A DNA stretch of 64,000 nucleotides from contig JAAUZV010000012.1 in NCBI GenBank assembly GCA_014804425.1, positions 153,125-217,124 of the forward strand. The letters are read 5' to 3'. Source of the stretch: Lachnospiraceae bacterium (GTDB taxonomy: Bacteria > Bacillota > Clostridia > Lachnospirales > Lachnospiraceae). Made by a program: the position numbers and the translations under genes. Position 1 is the stretch's first letter, and the number at the start of each line of letters is the position of its first letter. Below the pieces are notes generated by a model that saw only the letters and a program-made list of their open reading frames with translations, was not told the DNA's origin and ran no database searches. This document shows positions 46,623-55,422 of the stretch, one piece after another.

Positions 46623-48605
46623 TCAGTTGCCGGGAATTCTCAGCACCTGACCGATATTCAGAATGTCGCTGGTCAGCCCGTTCAGGCTTTTGATCGCGCT
46701 GACTGTCGTGCCAAATCTTTGTGCTAACACCCAAAGCGTATCTCCGGAGCGGACGGTATACTCAAAATACGGAGCAGGCGCCGCGCCGGCAGAAGGAATT
46801 TTGAGGATCTGACCAATATTCAGATTGCTGCCGGACAGCCCATTCAGATTTTGGATCGCGTCAACCGTTGTATTGTATCTCTGTGCCAGCTGCCAAAGGG
46901 TATCCCCCGAACGGACAGTGTATTCAAAATACGATCCGCCTGTGGACCCGGTTGTCGGAATCCGCAGTACCTGACCGATACTCAGATTATCGCTGGTCAG
47001 TCCGTTCAGACTCTTGATCGCGTCAACGGTCGTATTATATCTGCGCGCGATCAGCCAGAGCGTATCTCCCGAACGGACAACATATTCCGTGACGCCGGCG
47101 TCAGCGCCGGGCGGAATGACATTGTCTGCTCCCAGATACGTATTATATAGCGCCCGCCATGTGAGCGGTCCCACCATGCCGTCTTGCTCAAGCCCTGCCG
47201 CACGCTGGAAAGCAATAACCGACTGCTGCGTTTCTCTCCCGAAATTTCCGTCCTGTGCCGGAGCCGGAATGGTAGAATTAAATTCGGATGCCACATTCAG
47301 AAGATACTGCAGAGTAATGACATCCTGCCCTGACGAACCAAGGCGCAGAACGGTACTCGGCGGGACGGTTCCGATCCCGAGGGAGGTTCCTTCACTGTCC
47401 AGTTCTGCAAGTCTGGTCACAGAGGTATACAGATAGGAAAGTTTATTCCATGTGGCTTTTCCGACCATGCCATCGGATACCAGATTGAAAATACTCTGGA
47501 ACTTGGCAACCGCCGCTCTTGTGCTCTCTCCGAATACGCCCGCCTCATCCGTGATCGCGGGAATTGCGGGGTAATTGCGTCGAATCCTTTGCAGATAAGT
47601 CTGAATCGTCTGTACGTCAAGCCCTGTGCTCCCTACCTTAAGTGCAGTACCGGGATAGGAGGACAGAATGCCGGTAATAATGTTCGTCTCGGCAATTTCC
47701 ACATCATTCGGGTAATAGGAACGCAGTATCTGCAGAGGATTCAGTCCCTGATTTGCCAGCGTAACCGTCCCCCACTGGGACAGACCCGCGCAGGTCGCGG
47801 TGGTTCCGTTGCAGAACGATGTAAAATAAGGCGCAGTCTGACCCTGCCTGCGGACATATTCATTAAAGATATCGTCTACGATCCGGCCGATGGATTCATA
47901 AATATTCCGCCCATATACAAAATATTGGTCATAGGCAGTACTGTTTGTTATGTCGAAATTGTAGCCGCGGCTCCTGTACCATTCGGTATAAATCCTGTTC
48001 AGCGCAAACGTGATGATCGCATAAATATTTGCCCTCAGGGACGCATCCGGCCATGTAGGATAAACTTCGCTGCTGGCAACATTTTTTACATAATCAGGAA
48101 AAGACACCTGAACATCGGACGCGGACGTGTTAGGGCCGCCTAAGTGTACCGTAATCGGGTTCGGAATGACCACTTGGCGGAGTACCCGCGGCTCCGTATC
48201 GGGTCCCTCCTGATCACGATCCCCCGTCATGGAAACGGCGGGTGCGCCGATCTGAATCTCCGTCACGGTCGGAGTCCGCTGTGTGCTCTGCATCGGAACA
48301 AATTCAATCGGCTGAATGGCAGTCTCCCCGTCCAAAATCGGAATGCCGACAATATGAACCGTATTAAAGCCGTCCGCAAGCGCAAGCACGTCATAACTGA
48401 TAAAAGGTGTCCCGGTAAAATTCGGGTTCAGGGACAGGGATCTGTCCAAAGTTTCTAAAGCAATCTTCGCCGTTTCCCCGCTTTCGTCTGTTATTACATG
48501 ATAAACACGCCTCTCCTGATCATCCATGATCCAGATCTGTACTCCTTTGAGCGGAAGTGCGTTATGCGCCGCTCGTGCCTGTATGATTAAATAACCGGTA
48601 GCCAT
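46623..48605 (-). CDS. SpoIID-like, peptidoglycan-binding and LysM protein
   Basis: A 660-residue cell-wall protein. After an N-terminal ~165 residues of beta-rich unknown sequence comes a SpoIID/LytB-like domain (about 170-310; VSFPDYVKNVASSEVYPTW and SLRANIYAIITFALNRIY), then two PG_binding_1 repeats (LKVGSTGLDVQTIQTYL and LRLGSSGQDVITLQYLL) and three C-terminal LysM repeats (YTVRSGDTLW...). LysM and PG_binding_1 domains bind glycan strands. SpoIID proteins act in spore-engulfment or wall remodelling, so a sporulation or wall role is likely. No classic signal peptide is seen. MATGYLII start has GAAGGAGGA upstream; a frame 20 residues longer exists. Confidence 0.85.
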   Translation of the reverse strand: MATGYLIIQARAAHNALPLKGVQIWIMDDQERRVYHVITDESGETAKIALETLDRSLSLNPNFTGTPFISYDVLALADGFNTVHIVGIPILDGETAIQPIEFVPMQSTQRTPTVTEIQIGAPAVSMTGDRDQEGPDTEPRVLRQVVIPNPITVHLGGPNTSASDVQVSFPDYVKNVASSEVYPTWPDASLRANIYAIITFALNRIYTEWYRSRGYNFDITNSTAYDQYFVYGRNIYESIGRIVDDIFNEYVRRQGQTAPYFTSFCNGTTATCAGLSQWGTVTLANQGLNPLQILRSYYPNDVEIAETNIITGILSSYPGTALKVGSTGLDVQTIQTYLQRIRRNYPAIPAITDEAGVFGESTRAAVAKFQSIFNLVSDGMVGKATWNKLSYLYTSVTRLAELDSEGTSLGIGTVPPSTVLRLGSSGQDVITLQYLLNVASEFNSTIPAPAQDGNFGRETQQSVIAFQRAAGLEQDGMVGPLTWRALYNTYLGADNVIPPGADAGVTEYVVRSGDTLWLIARRYNTTVDAIKSLNGLTSDNLSIGQVLRIPTTGSTGGSYFEYTVRSGDTLWQLAQRYNTTVDAIQNLNGLSGSNLNIGQILKIPSAGAAPAPYFEYTVRSGDTLWVLAQRFGTTVSAIKSLNGLTSDILNIGQVLRIPGN

Positions 48606-48796
48606 AAATGATAGATTCCTCCTTCTGATCATTGCGGGAAACTGTTTTTGAGACGGGCAGGGCATACTGCCATTTCATTGCCGCAGGATTTACGGTATCA
48701 TTTCCCATACAGTATAAATATGAAGAAAAGGCGGTGACGGTTACTTCATTTTGGGAAGTTGCCGTAACAGTTCAGATATCCTGTCCGATTTTTTAT

Positions 48797-48827
48797 GGTA
48801 GTAAGTGGAAAATGGAAGTGGTATAAT
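48797..48827 (+). promoter_or_regulatory. Extended -10 promoter block, copy 3
   Basis: GGTAGTAAGTGGAAAATGG followed by AAGTGGTATAATCAAA, upstream of the amidase-like gene. Third copy of the block found at 40741 and 45516. Confidence 0.55.
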
Positions 48828-48896
48828 CAAATCGGAATACCATTATGGCGATTGAATCAAAAAGGAGACAGCCTTATCATTCTGGTGGAGGCAGCT

Positions 48897-49430
48897 ATGG
48901 AAAACGCAACAAGGCAAAGGTTGGCAGCGGTCGCGAGGGAAAAAGCACAAAAGCCTTTTCATGGATATATTGAGGGCAAGGAATCAAACCTTGCCCCGAT
49001 CATCAAATATTTTCCGAAATGGAACCTCAGAGACGCGGATAGATTATGGTGCGCGGCATTTGTTTATTATTGCTGTGTTGAGGCAGGGTTTGTAATTCCA
49101 TATAGGCCAAATGAATGTGTAACATGTAATTTAGCAGGCTGTGTTGCATGGGAAGAATACGCGATTGGGGATCGTCGAATAGAGTACCATAAGCGTGATG
49201 AGAAGTTCTTTCCGGAAGCAGGGGACATTGTTCTTTTTGATCGGGTATTTAACGGTCAGGAGCATGATCATATCGGTATTATTTTAGAGGTTAAAGATGG
49301 CGAGATTATCACCGCGGAGGGAAATACCCTCAGCGATAATATCTCAAGGGTTCTCCATCGGCCGATCGACGATCATATACGGGCATATATTAGAATTCCT
49401 GATGGTTATAGATATGAAAGAACCTTATAG
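48897..49430 (+). CDS. CHAP/NlpC-like cysteine amidase-type protein
   Basis: A 177-residue protein with a Cys in LWCAAFVYYCCVEAGF and a His in HDHIGIILEV, the typical Cys-His pair of CHAP/NlpC-P60 peptidoglycan amidases; a third polar residue is plausible in ITAEGN. It has no signal peptide, so a cytoplasmic or lysis-released role, or another amide substrate, is possible. ATG 48897 is chosen (GGTGGAG upstream); the frame extends 34 residues further upstream but contains the promoter block. Confidence 0.8.
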   Translation: MENATRQRLAAVAREKAQKPFHGYIEGKESNLAPIIKYFPKWNLRDADRLWCAAFVYYCCVEAGFVIPYRPNECVTCNLAGCVAWEEYAIGDRRIEYHKRDEKFFPEAGDIVLFDRVFNGQEHDHIGIILEVKDGEIITAEGNTLSDNISRVLHRPIDDHIRAYIRIPDGYRYERTL

Positions 49431-49489
49431 CGGTCGTTTTATTTATTAGTGATAATATTAATTTGAAGCTTATTGAGGAGGGAATTGTT

Positions 49490-49840
49490 ATGAAGAAATG
49501 GTATGATGAAGAATATGAATGGGAAATAGAAGTGATAGGATTTAATAAAGATAATGAGGAAACAGAAAGATTTTGCCGAAATGGCGAGGAGATCGGAGAT
49601 AAATATACCTGCACTTATGGCTGTCCGGTCAATTCACAGGGACAGGGCATTTGCTCTAAAGTAATGATGATGATGTACCCTATCATGGAAGCGGTCAGAA
49701 GCGGTGGCAATTTAGAAAATATAGGCGGGGACAGTAAATACAGTAAGGTTATTATGTGCCCGGATGGGTGCGTCTTGTTTCGGCTTACAGCAAAACCATT
49801 GGGTAACAAGAATTTTTTTGAGGGAAAGTTTTTTGATTAA
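49490..49840 (+). CDS. TIGR04076 family protein
   Basis: A 116-residue protein with the cysteine layout of TIGR04076: YGCPVNSQGQGICSKVMMMMYP and MCPDGCVLFRL. The family is of unknown function and widespread in anaerobes. ATG 49490 has GAGGAGGG upstream; a longer frame adds 9 residues. Gene ends 29 bases before the phosphatase gene. Confidence 0.82.
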   Translation: MKKWYDEEYEWEIEVIGFNKDNEETERFCRNGEEIGDKYTCTYGCPVNSQGQGICSKVMMMMYPIMEAVRSGGNLENIGGDSKYSKVIMCPDGCVLFRLTAKPLGNKNFFEGKFFD

Positions 49841-49869
49841 ACCGATATTTGCAATGGGAGGTTTCTGGC

Positions 49870-50430
49870 ATGGCATTATTTTATCTTGTCAGGCATGGGG
49901 AAGCAATTTATGATCATATGCTTGAAAACGGATTCTGGGGATTTGGCAGGGATTTTGCACCTTTATCGGAAAAAGGAAGGGAGCAGGTCGAAATAACGGC
50001 AAAAGATATTCGGCTCAAAGGCGCGGAAATCATTGTATCGTCTCCGTATACAAGAGCCATGCAGACGGCCCAGATTATTTCAAGAGAAACAGGAATCCGC
50101 GTGGAAGTGGATATTGATTTACATGAATGGATACCGGATCAGGATAATCAATATGAAACATCGGAGGAGAGCTTTGCGCTTGCGAGAGAATTTACGAAAT
50201 TTAAGGGTGAATATCCTCCGGGGGAGAAAATGAAATGGGAATCCCTGACGTCCATGAGACAACGAATGAGACGTGTGGCAGACAGATATGCAGATTATGG
50301 CAAGGTTATTTTGGTTGGTCATGGGATGGTCTTTCGGTGTCTGACCTATATTGAAACAATGCGCCCGGCCGAAATCATTGAATGTACCTATCAGAAGGGA
50401 CAGGCAGAGTGTGAGTATTCATTTACATAG
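49870..50430 (+). CDS. Histidine phosphatase family protein
   Basis: A 186-residue phosphoglycerate-mutase-like phosphatase: LVRHGEAIYDH (catalytic His with RHG), SPYTRAMQTAQ (Arg) and VGHGMVFRCL (second His). These cleave phosphoesters via phospho-histidine. GGGAGG precedes ATG 49870; the frame begins 7 residues earlier. Confidence 0.9.
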   Translation: MALFYLVRHGEAIYDHMLENGFWGFGRDFAPLSEKGREQVEITAKDIRLKGAEIIVSSPYTRAMQTAQIISRETGIRVEVDIDLHEWIPDQDNQYETSEESFALAREFTKFKGEYPPGEKMKWESLTSMRQRMRRVADRYADYGKVILVGHGMVFRCLTYIETMRPAEIIECTYQKGQAECEYSFT

Positions 50431-50462
50431 GGTGAAATCCATTTTGGGGAGGACAAACAATC

Positions 50463-50543
50463 ATGAACATCGAGGTAAAAAAGCTTGACAGCAATATGGC
50501 AGACGAGTATCTTGATTTTTTGATAAGAAAGAAGGAAGGTTAA
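50463..50543 (+). pseudogene. 26-residue GNAT acetyltransferase N-terminal stub
   Basis: ATG opens MNIEVKKLDSNMADEYLDFL, the usual start of a family of GNAT acetyltransferases (EVKKL..NMADEYLDFF), but it stops after 26 codons at TAA. The ribosome site (GGGGAGGAC) survives. The rest of the acetyltransferase is gone, replaced directly by the kinase gene that follows after 3 bases. Probably a deletion remnant. Confidence 0.5.
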
Positions 50544-50546
50544 AAA

Positions 50547-51062
50547 ATGATCATTTTAATTACCGGTGCATCCCATACGGGCAAGACGGCGCTTGCGCAA
50601 AAGCTTCTTGAGAAATATCAATATCCCTATCTCTCCATCGATCACTTGAAAATGGGGCTGATCCGCAGCGGCAATACGAATTTGACGCCGGTGAGTGATG
50701 ATGAGGCATTGACAGCGTATTTATGGCCGATCGTACGCGAAATGATCAAGACGGCCATTGAGAACGAACAAAATCTGATTGTGGAAGGGTGCTATATCCC
50801 GTTTGAATGGGCGAAAGATTTTGAAAAGGAATATTCGGACAACATCCGATTTTATTGTCTGGTCATGAGCCGCAACTATATTGAGAATCATTTTGATGAT
50901 ATCCGGAAGTTTGCGAGTGTGATTGAAGACCGCGGGGATGATGAAGACTGTACATTGGAGATGGTGCACAGAGAAAATGCCGCGATGCTGGAGAAGTGCA
51001 TCAGATATGGAGTGGAATATATCAGCATTGATGAAGATTATCAGGTTGATATTGAGCTGTAG
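50547..51062 (+). CDS. P-loop kinase-like protein (AAA_33 type)
   Basis: A 171-residue small nucleoside-phosphate-kinase-like P-loop protein: Walker A GASHTGKTALA (about residues 6-16), then SIDHLKMGLIRSG, NLIVEGCYIPFEW. Looks related to 2-phosphoglycerate kinase or adenylate-kinase-type ATPases; substrate unknown. AAGGAAGG just before the ATG. It begins 3 bases after the GNAT stub. Confidence 0.8.
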   Translation: MIILITGASHTGKTALAQKLLEKYQYPYLSIDHLKMGLIRSGNTNLTPVSDDEALTAYLWPIVREMIKTAIENEQNLIVEGCYIPFEWAKDFEKEYSDNIRFYCLVMSRNYIENHFDDIRKFASVIEDRGDDEDCTLEMVHRENAAMLEKCIRYGVEYISIDEDYQVDIEL

Positions 51063-51217
51063 GGGGCAATATAGTTATACTTATTTTTTCCACTGGCGTA
51101 TCAGCGGATTCTCGTGTAAATTAGTGTCAGATACCTATGAGCAAAACGTGAAAAAGAGGTGATGGATATGATGATGAACGGATATGGATTTAGCCATAAA
51201 CTAGGAGCTGCAGCCCA

Positions 51218-51364
51218 TGCAGAATAGCAGTTATATAGGGAAACGCGGGTGAACGCGTTTCCTGAGCAGAATCTGCCGAAGGCGCTAAGGAATCGGCGAT
51301 TGTATCAACGATTCCTTGGAAATCTGTGTGGGCTACGAAAACTATATAAGCTGCTGTTTCTGCA
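51218..51364 (+). ncRNA. Candidate structured RNA (closing stem with inner hairpins)
   Basis: TGCAGAA-T-AGCAG-TTATATAG (51218-51238) pairs with CTATATAAGCTGCTGTTTCTGCA (51342-51364), closing a region that contains GGAAACGCG/CGCGTTTCC (51239-51262) and AAGGAATCG/CGATTCCTT (51287-51317). Between them lie two possible mini-hairpins (GCAG-AATC-TGC and GCC-GAA-GGC). This junction-like architecture, about 150 nt, is beyond what chance would give. No known riboswitch is recognised by eye. A riboregulator or one of the described clostridial structured RNAs (for example the raiA motif) is possible. A short frame (MDMMMNGYGFSHKL) at 51163-51228 overlaps the 5' side. Confidence 0.6.
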
Positions 51365-51399
51365 CTTGTTTATTTTTGAATAGATAAGGAGCGGGAAAG

Positions 51400-51663
51400 A
51401 TGAGATACAAGAATGCAGCAGAAGTGTTACCTTCCGTATTATTGCGGGAAATTCAATATTATATCGAAGGAGAGCTTTTATATATTCCTAAGTCTGAAAC
51501 AAAAAAGGAATGGGGCGCGGTCAGCGGATCAAAAAAGTTCTATTCGGAAAGAAACAGCCGGATCAGAGAATTATTTCATGACGGGATGCCGATTCAGGAC
51601 CTGGCGAAACAATTCGGATTATCCGGCAGTACGATCAAAAAAATCATATATCAGAAAAAATAG
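51400..51663 (+). CDS. CD3324 family HTH protein
   Basis: An 87-residue protein resembling the CD3324/Mor-activator family: MRYKNAAEVLPSVLLREIQYYIEGELLYIP at the start and a C-terminal helix-turn-helix (PIQDLAKQFGLSGSTIKKII). It is probably a small DNA-binding regulator. AAGGAGCGGG precedes the ATG. It follows the structured RNA region by 35 bases, so the RNA may act on its expression. Confidence 0.88.
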   Translation: MRYKNAAEVLPSVLLREIQYYIEGELLYIPKSETKKEWGAVSGSKKFYSERNSRIRELFHDGMPIQDLAKQFGLSGSTIKKIIYQKK

Positions 51664-51669
51664 AAATCA

Positions 51670-51712
51670 AAAATCTCCCGAAACATTGCAAAGTGCAGTT
51701 TTGGGAGGTTTT
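51670..51712 (+). terminator. Intrinsic terminator after CD3324 gene
   Basis: AATCTCCCGAAAC pairs with GTTTTGGGAGGTTTTT around a 13-base loop, followed by T5. Confidence 0.8.
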
Positions 51713-51904
51713 TGATTCCTATAGGAAATTACGCAAAACCGGAAAAATCGCAGAGCGGTTCTAAAAGAAATGTGATTGTCCAAAATGACTATAGTTATTT
51801 TGACGACTCGATATCATCCTTTATGTGTTATATAGTTTACTTGGCGGCGGGGGTATGTTACACGATCATAAATCATATTAAGATCGCAGATGTGGAGAAA
51901 GCCA

Positions 51905-52666
51905 ATGACAGTAAACGAGATAAAAAAGTACAGAAAAAAGGATGCCTTTTCCTATAGCTTTGGGGCCTTTCCGACATTTGAACTGTTGCAAAATAAGCCG
52001 GAAATGGCAGAAATGATTTTGGTGCATGAGGATGCGAGCGCGGAGCTTCTTGAGAAATTAAAGAGAGAATGCGAAAAGGCGGATGTGAAAATCATATATA
52101 GTGGCAGACGTGTGGAAAAAGTGCGCGATAAAGAGAACTGCATTGTGATCGGCGTTTTTCGAAAATATCAATGCAAGCTGGAGCATCATAAGAACCACAT
52201 GGTATTGGTGAACCCGAGTGATGCGGGCAATCTGGGGACGATCATCAGAAGCTGTGTGGGTTTTGGTATCACGAACCTAGCGATGATCGAACCGGCGGCT
52301 GATATTTTTCATCCTAAGGTAGTCAGAGCGTCAATGGGAGCTGTATTCCGTATGAAATTTGAATATTTTTCCTGTTTTGATCAGTACTTTCTTGAATATG
52401 GAGATGAGCGGGAAAATTATCCGTTTATGGTAAACGGAACGTATCGGCTTGGAACGTTGAGACATCCCGGGGATCAGGCGTTTTCCCTGATTTTCGGAAA
52501 CGAGGCAAGCGGGCTGGATGAAAGTTATCTGCATATTGGCAAAAGCGTAGTGATCTCACATGCACATGCAATAGATTCACTGAATCTGTCATTGGCAGCC
52601 GGAATCGGTATGTACGAGTTTTTTCAGTCTGCCGATGGAATAAAAAGAGAATTCAAAGTAAAATAA
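51905..52666 (+). CDS. TrmH/SpoU family RNA 2'-O-methyltransferase
   Basis: A 253-residue SPOUT methyltransferase. The trefoil-knot motifs are all visible: motif 1 NPSDAGNLGTIIRSCVGFG, motif 2 FGNEASGLDESYLH and motif 3 DSLNLSLAAGIGMYEF. The N-terminal substrate-binding region (~100 residues) resembles RlmB-type enzymes. It methylates the 2'-OH of an rRNA or tRNA nucleotide. ATG 51905 (GTGGAGAAAGCC) is preferred to the frame start 5 residues earlier. Confidence 0.9.
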   Translation: MTVNEIKKYRKKDAFSYSFGAFPTFELLQNKPEMAEMILVHEDASAELLEKLKRECEKADVKIIYSGRRVEKVRDKENCIVIGVFRKYQCKLEHHKNHMVLVNPSDAGNLGTIIRSCVGFGITNLAMIEPAADIFHPKVVRASMGAVFRMKFEYFSCFDQYFLEYGDERENYPFMVNGTYRLGTLRHPGDQAFSLIFGNEASGLDESYLHIGKSVVISHAHAIDSLNLSLAAGIGMYEFFQSADGIKREFKVK

Positions 52667-52714
52667 GGGAAAATGAACAGAAAATCACGGAAAGAATAAG
52701 CAAGGAGGAGCTTT

Positions 52715-53722
52715 ATGGACTTAAACAAGGTGATCGACCGAAATTTTAGAGGAAATATCTATATCGTGCAAGGTGAGAATGTAATATTTGAAAAAGAAAA
52801 CGGATTTGCGGATCTGGCAAATGAAATTCCCAATACGCTTGACACCAGATTTGCAAGCGCATCTACAGGCAAAGTGTTTGTCGCAGTCGGAATTTTGCAG
52901 CTGATCGAGCGGGGAAGGATCAAATTCGATGATACGCTGGACATGCTGCTTTCGATGGAATTACAGGAGATGGATAAGGATGTTACAGTGAGACAGCTTT
53001 TAACGCATACATCGGGTGTTCCTGATTATTTTGACGAGAGCGTGATGGAGGAATATGAGGAGCTGTGGACAGATTATCCGAATTATAAGATCCGGCATAA
53101 CAGCGATCTGCTCCCGCTGTTCATCAACAAGCCCATGATGTACCCGAAAGGTGAGAAATTTCAATATAATAATTCAGGCTATGTTTTGCTTGCGATGATC
53201 ATTGAAAAAGTAACGGGAATGCATTTTGACGAATATCTGAAAGAGAATGTTTTTGATGTATGCGGGATGAAATCAACTGGTTATTATGCATTGGACAAGC
53301 TGCCGCCCCGATGCGCCAATCATTACATTTATTGCGCCGACACAGATGACTACCGCACCAATATCTATTCCGTTGACGCAAAAGGTACGGGGGCGGGCGG
53401 AGCGTTTGTCACGGTAAAGGATATGGTTCTTTTTTGGACAAATTTAATAAACGGGAAGCTCATTTCAAAGGAACTGGTATCGGAAATGCTGCGTAAGCAG
53501 AGCGGGGACGGCATTGACCCGGAGGAGGGGTATTACGGATATGGTGTGTGGATCATAGAGAATCCGGATGGCAGGGATTTCGCCTATGTGCAGGGCTGCG
53601 ATCCGGGTGTGAGCCTGATCTCGGAATATAACCCGAATAACGGAATCATATCTGTTTTGGTAAGTAATTACGGGGATAATGTGTGGGAAGAGATGAGAAA
53701 GATAAGAAAAGAATTGTATTAA
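52715..53722 (+). CDS. Serine hydrolase of beta-lactamase fold
   Basis: A 335-residue class C beta-lactamase/DD-peptidase-like hydrolase. The SxxK motif is STGK in FASASTGKVFVAVGIL (about 49-52) and a YxN in YNNSGYVLL (about 152-154). It lacks a signal peptide, so it is a cytoplasmic esterase or peptidase rather than a secreted beta-lactamase. AAGGAGGAGC lies before the ATG. Confidence 0.88.
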   Translation: MDLNKVIDRNFRGNIYIVQGENVIFEKENGFADLANEIPNTLDTRFASASTGKVFVAVGILQLIERGRIKFDDTLDMLLSMELQEMDKDVTVRQLLTHTSGVPDYFDESVMEEYEELWTDYPNYKIRHNSDLLPLFINKPMMYPKGEKFQYNNSGYVLLAMIIEKVTGMHFDEYLKENVFDVCGMKSTGYYALDKLPPRCANHYIYCADTDDYRTNIYSVDAKGTGAGGAFVTVKDMVLFWTNLINGKLISKELVSEMLRKQSGDGIDPEEGYYGYGVWIIENPDGRDFAYVQGCDPGVSLISEYNPNNGIISVLVSNYGDNVWEEMRKIRKELY

Positions 53723-53931
53723 TGCACTTGTAACAAGTATTTAAGGGGCTTTCCGGGAAAAGGGGAGCTTCTTTTAGGTTTTGGGGAACACGGGTGGGCG
53801 GTTGGGTTTGCTTCTGTCACTTTAAAAGCAAGTATTTGGGTTGCATATGTCTGACGCTGGAAATAGCTTATAATAATGCAGACTAATTGCGAAGCCGGAG
53901 AGCAATTGGCTGCAAGCATGATAAAAAAGAG

Positions 53932-54090
53932 TTGACTTTATATAGTGTAAACGATATTATCATAATAACAGTTGAGTATGACCCCTTCTGTTATTTGTCG
54001 AACCATGTACTATATCGGCATGGATTATACTTTTTATTTATTATGTTTTGAAATGGGAGTTTGGCATTAAGCCGAATTCCCATTTTTTGT
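53932..54090 (+). ncRNA. Candidate small RNA with own promoter and terminator
   Basis: TTGACT (53932-53937) and TATTAT (53955-53960) stand 17 bases apart. About 90 bases further a strong hairpin (AATGGGAGTTTGGC, GCCGAATTCCCATT) is followed by T6 (54050-54090). In between is a hairpin (CCATG...CATGG) but no ORF. The arrangement suits a small RNA of about 120-130 nt; no known class is recognised. The rest of the 53723-54208 gap shows nothing else certain. Confidence 0.45.
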
Positions 54091-54208
54091 AGTGCCTGCT
54101 CAAAACAATAAATAATATACGATGAAGATTGTCTGATAAATTTGTGGCGGTCAGATTGCTTTTGAGGTATAATGAGCAGGAGTTAATTCAAGATACAGGA
54201 GAATGATT

Positions 54209-54942
54209 GTGGGACTTTGGGAAATTTTGAAAGGTGAACAGCCAGGAATAATTAAGACGCTTTTGAACTATGAAAATGCAGGTCAATTTGGAGAGTTTTC
54301 CACTGAGTTTGCGCTTACTAACCACAACTTGGACGGAAATTTTATAGTGCTCAAAAATATATACGTACCGATAAAGGGAAAAACAACAGAAATCGATCTT
54401 TTGATGATTCACGAAAAAGGAATATTTGTTTTTGAAAGTAAAAACTATAGTGGCTGGATATTCGGGGATGTTGAGCAATTTAATTGGACACAATCCCTAA
54501 GGAACGGTCAAAAAAACAGGTTCTATAATCCTATTCGTCAAAACCAAACCCATATCAAGGCTCTTGCAATATATTTAGGATTACCTATGTCTGCCTTTAT
54601 ATCATATATCGTTTTCTCTGAACGATGTGTATTAAAAAAGTCCCTGATAATACTTCGAATATTGTAATTGTCAGACGGCCAGATATGTTGAATCATTTGC
54701 GCTTCACGCTAAAAACTGCTCCTATGATATATTCAATTGTGGCAATTCAAGAAATGGGAGATAAGTTAGCATCTTTGTGCAATAAATCAGAAGAAGAAAG
54801 GCAACAGCATATTGATAATATTCGGAACAAATGCCCATTCTGTGGTAGCGAACTGGTATTACGCAAAGGAAAGTATGGGCCATTTTACGGATGTTCTTCA
54901 TATCCAAAATGTAAATTCACGCGACCTATAAACACTCTATAA
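54209..54942 (+). pseudogene. NERD nuclease-zinc finger protein split by a -1 frameshift
   Basis: The first frame (54209-54667) encodes a NERD nuclease-related domain (QFGEFSTEFAL, TTEIDLLMIHEKGIFVFESKNYSGW) but runs off into a stop; the -1 frame continues it (VPDNTSNIVIVRRPD ... to 54942) with a topoisomerase-type zinc ribbon (CPFCGSELVLRKGKYGPFYGCSSYPKC). The join falls at A-AAA-AAG, an exact slippery heptamer, around 54637-54644. It may be a true mutation, a sequencing slip or a programmed -1 frameshift. GTG 54209 is chosen because GGAG is 7 bases upstream; the ATG at 54203 lies too close. Confidence 0.75.
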
Positions 54943-55149
54943 AACTGCAGGAGCGGTAGTACTTGAGCGGATCTGCTTGGATGCTCAATAGCAGAACGGG
55001 AACTGACAATGGTTGTCAAGACCGGGCAAAGTACGTTCACTTTAGCCTTTATAATTGTTGTCTACTTCTGCTATCTCCTGTCGGCATTGTCTCTTTTTCG
55101 GCTATGTTCCATTCTGCCACCAAATGAGCCGCCAGTGACTCACACCGCA

Positions 55150-55275
55150 ATCGCAAATGAATTTATCAAGAAAATCAGAGTCTATGTGCCGGAAAAGGTG
55201 GACGGGAAACGGGTACAGAAAGTAGATATTATTTTAAATTATGTCGGGGAAATTAATTTCCTTTCTGCTACGTAA
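55150..55275 (+). pseudogene. Large serine recombinase C-terminal fragment
   Basis: ANEFIKKIRVYVPEKVDGKR and QKVDIILNYVGEI reproduce the C-terminal DUF4368-type end of transposon serine recombinases (TnpX family). The catalytic part is missing and no start is present. It is a leftover of a lost element. Confidence 0.7.
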
Positions 55276-55306
55276 CCGAAACGGCAAGGTGCATGAGAAC
55301 AGGAAA

Positions 55307-55332
55307 AGGCGGTATAGCTCTTTATACCGCCT
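55307..55332. terminator. Hairpin between recombinase remnant and GNAT gene
   Basis: AGGCGGTATA pairs perfectly with TATACCGCCT over a 6-base loop; it may terminate read-through. Confidence 0.6.
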
Positions 55333-55422
55333 AATCTGAAATTGCTTCCCCTCCCGCTCCCGATATGCTACAATAAATCACAAATCTGACCACACCACAC
55401 GCAGCATGGAAAGGAGCACTCC

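Noticed and set aside
47014..48458. Several plus-strand open frames opposite the SpoIID/LysM gene
   Set aside because: They are shadows of the high-GC minus-strand gene with no domain or ribosome site of their own.
52715..53722. Calling the serine hydrolase a secreted beta-lactamase
   Set aside because: There is no signal peptide, and the family includes many esterases and peptidases.
55009..55149. N-terminal part of an open frame before the recombinase fragment
   Set aside because: Hydrophobic but unrelated to the recombinase tail; no convincing start and no conserved motif.
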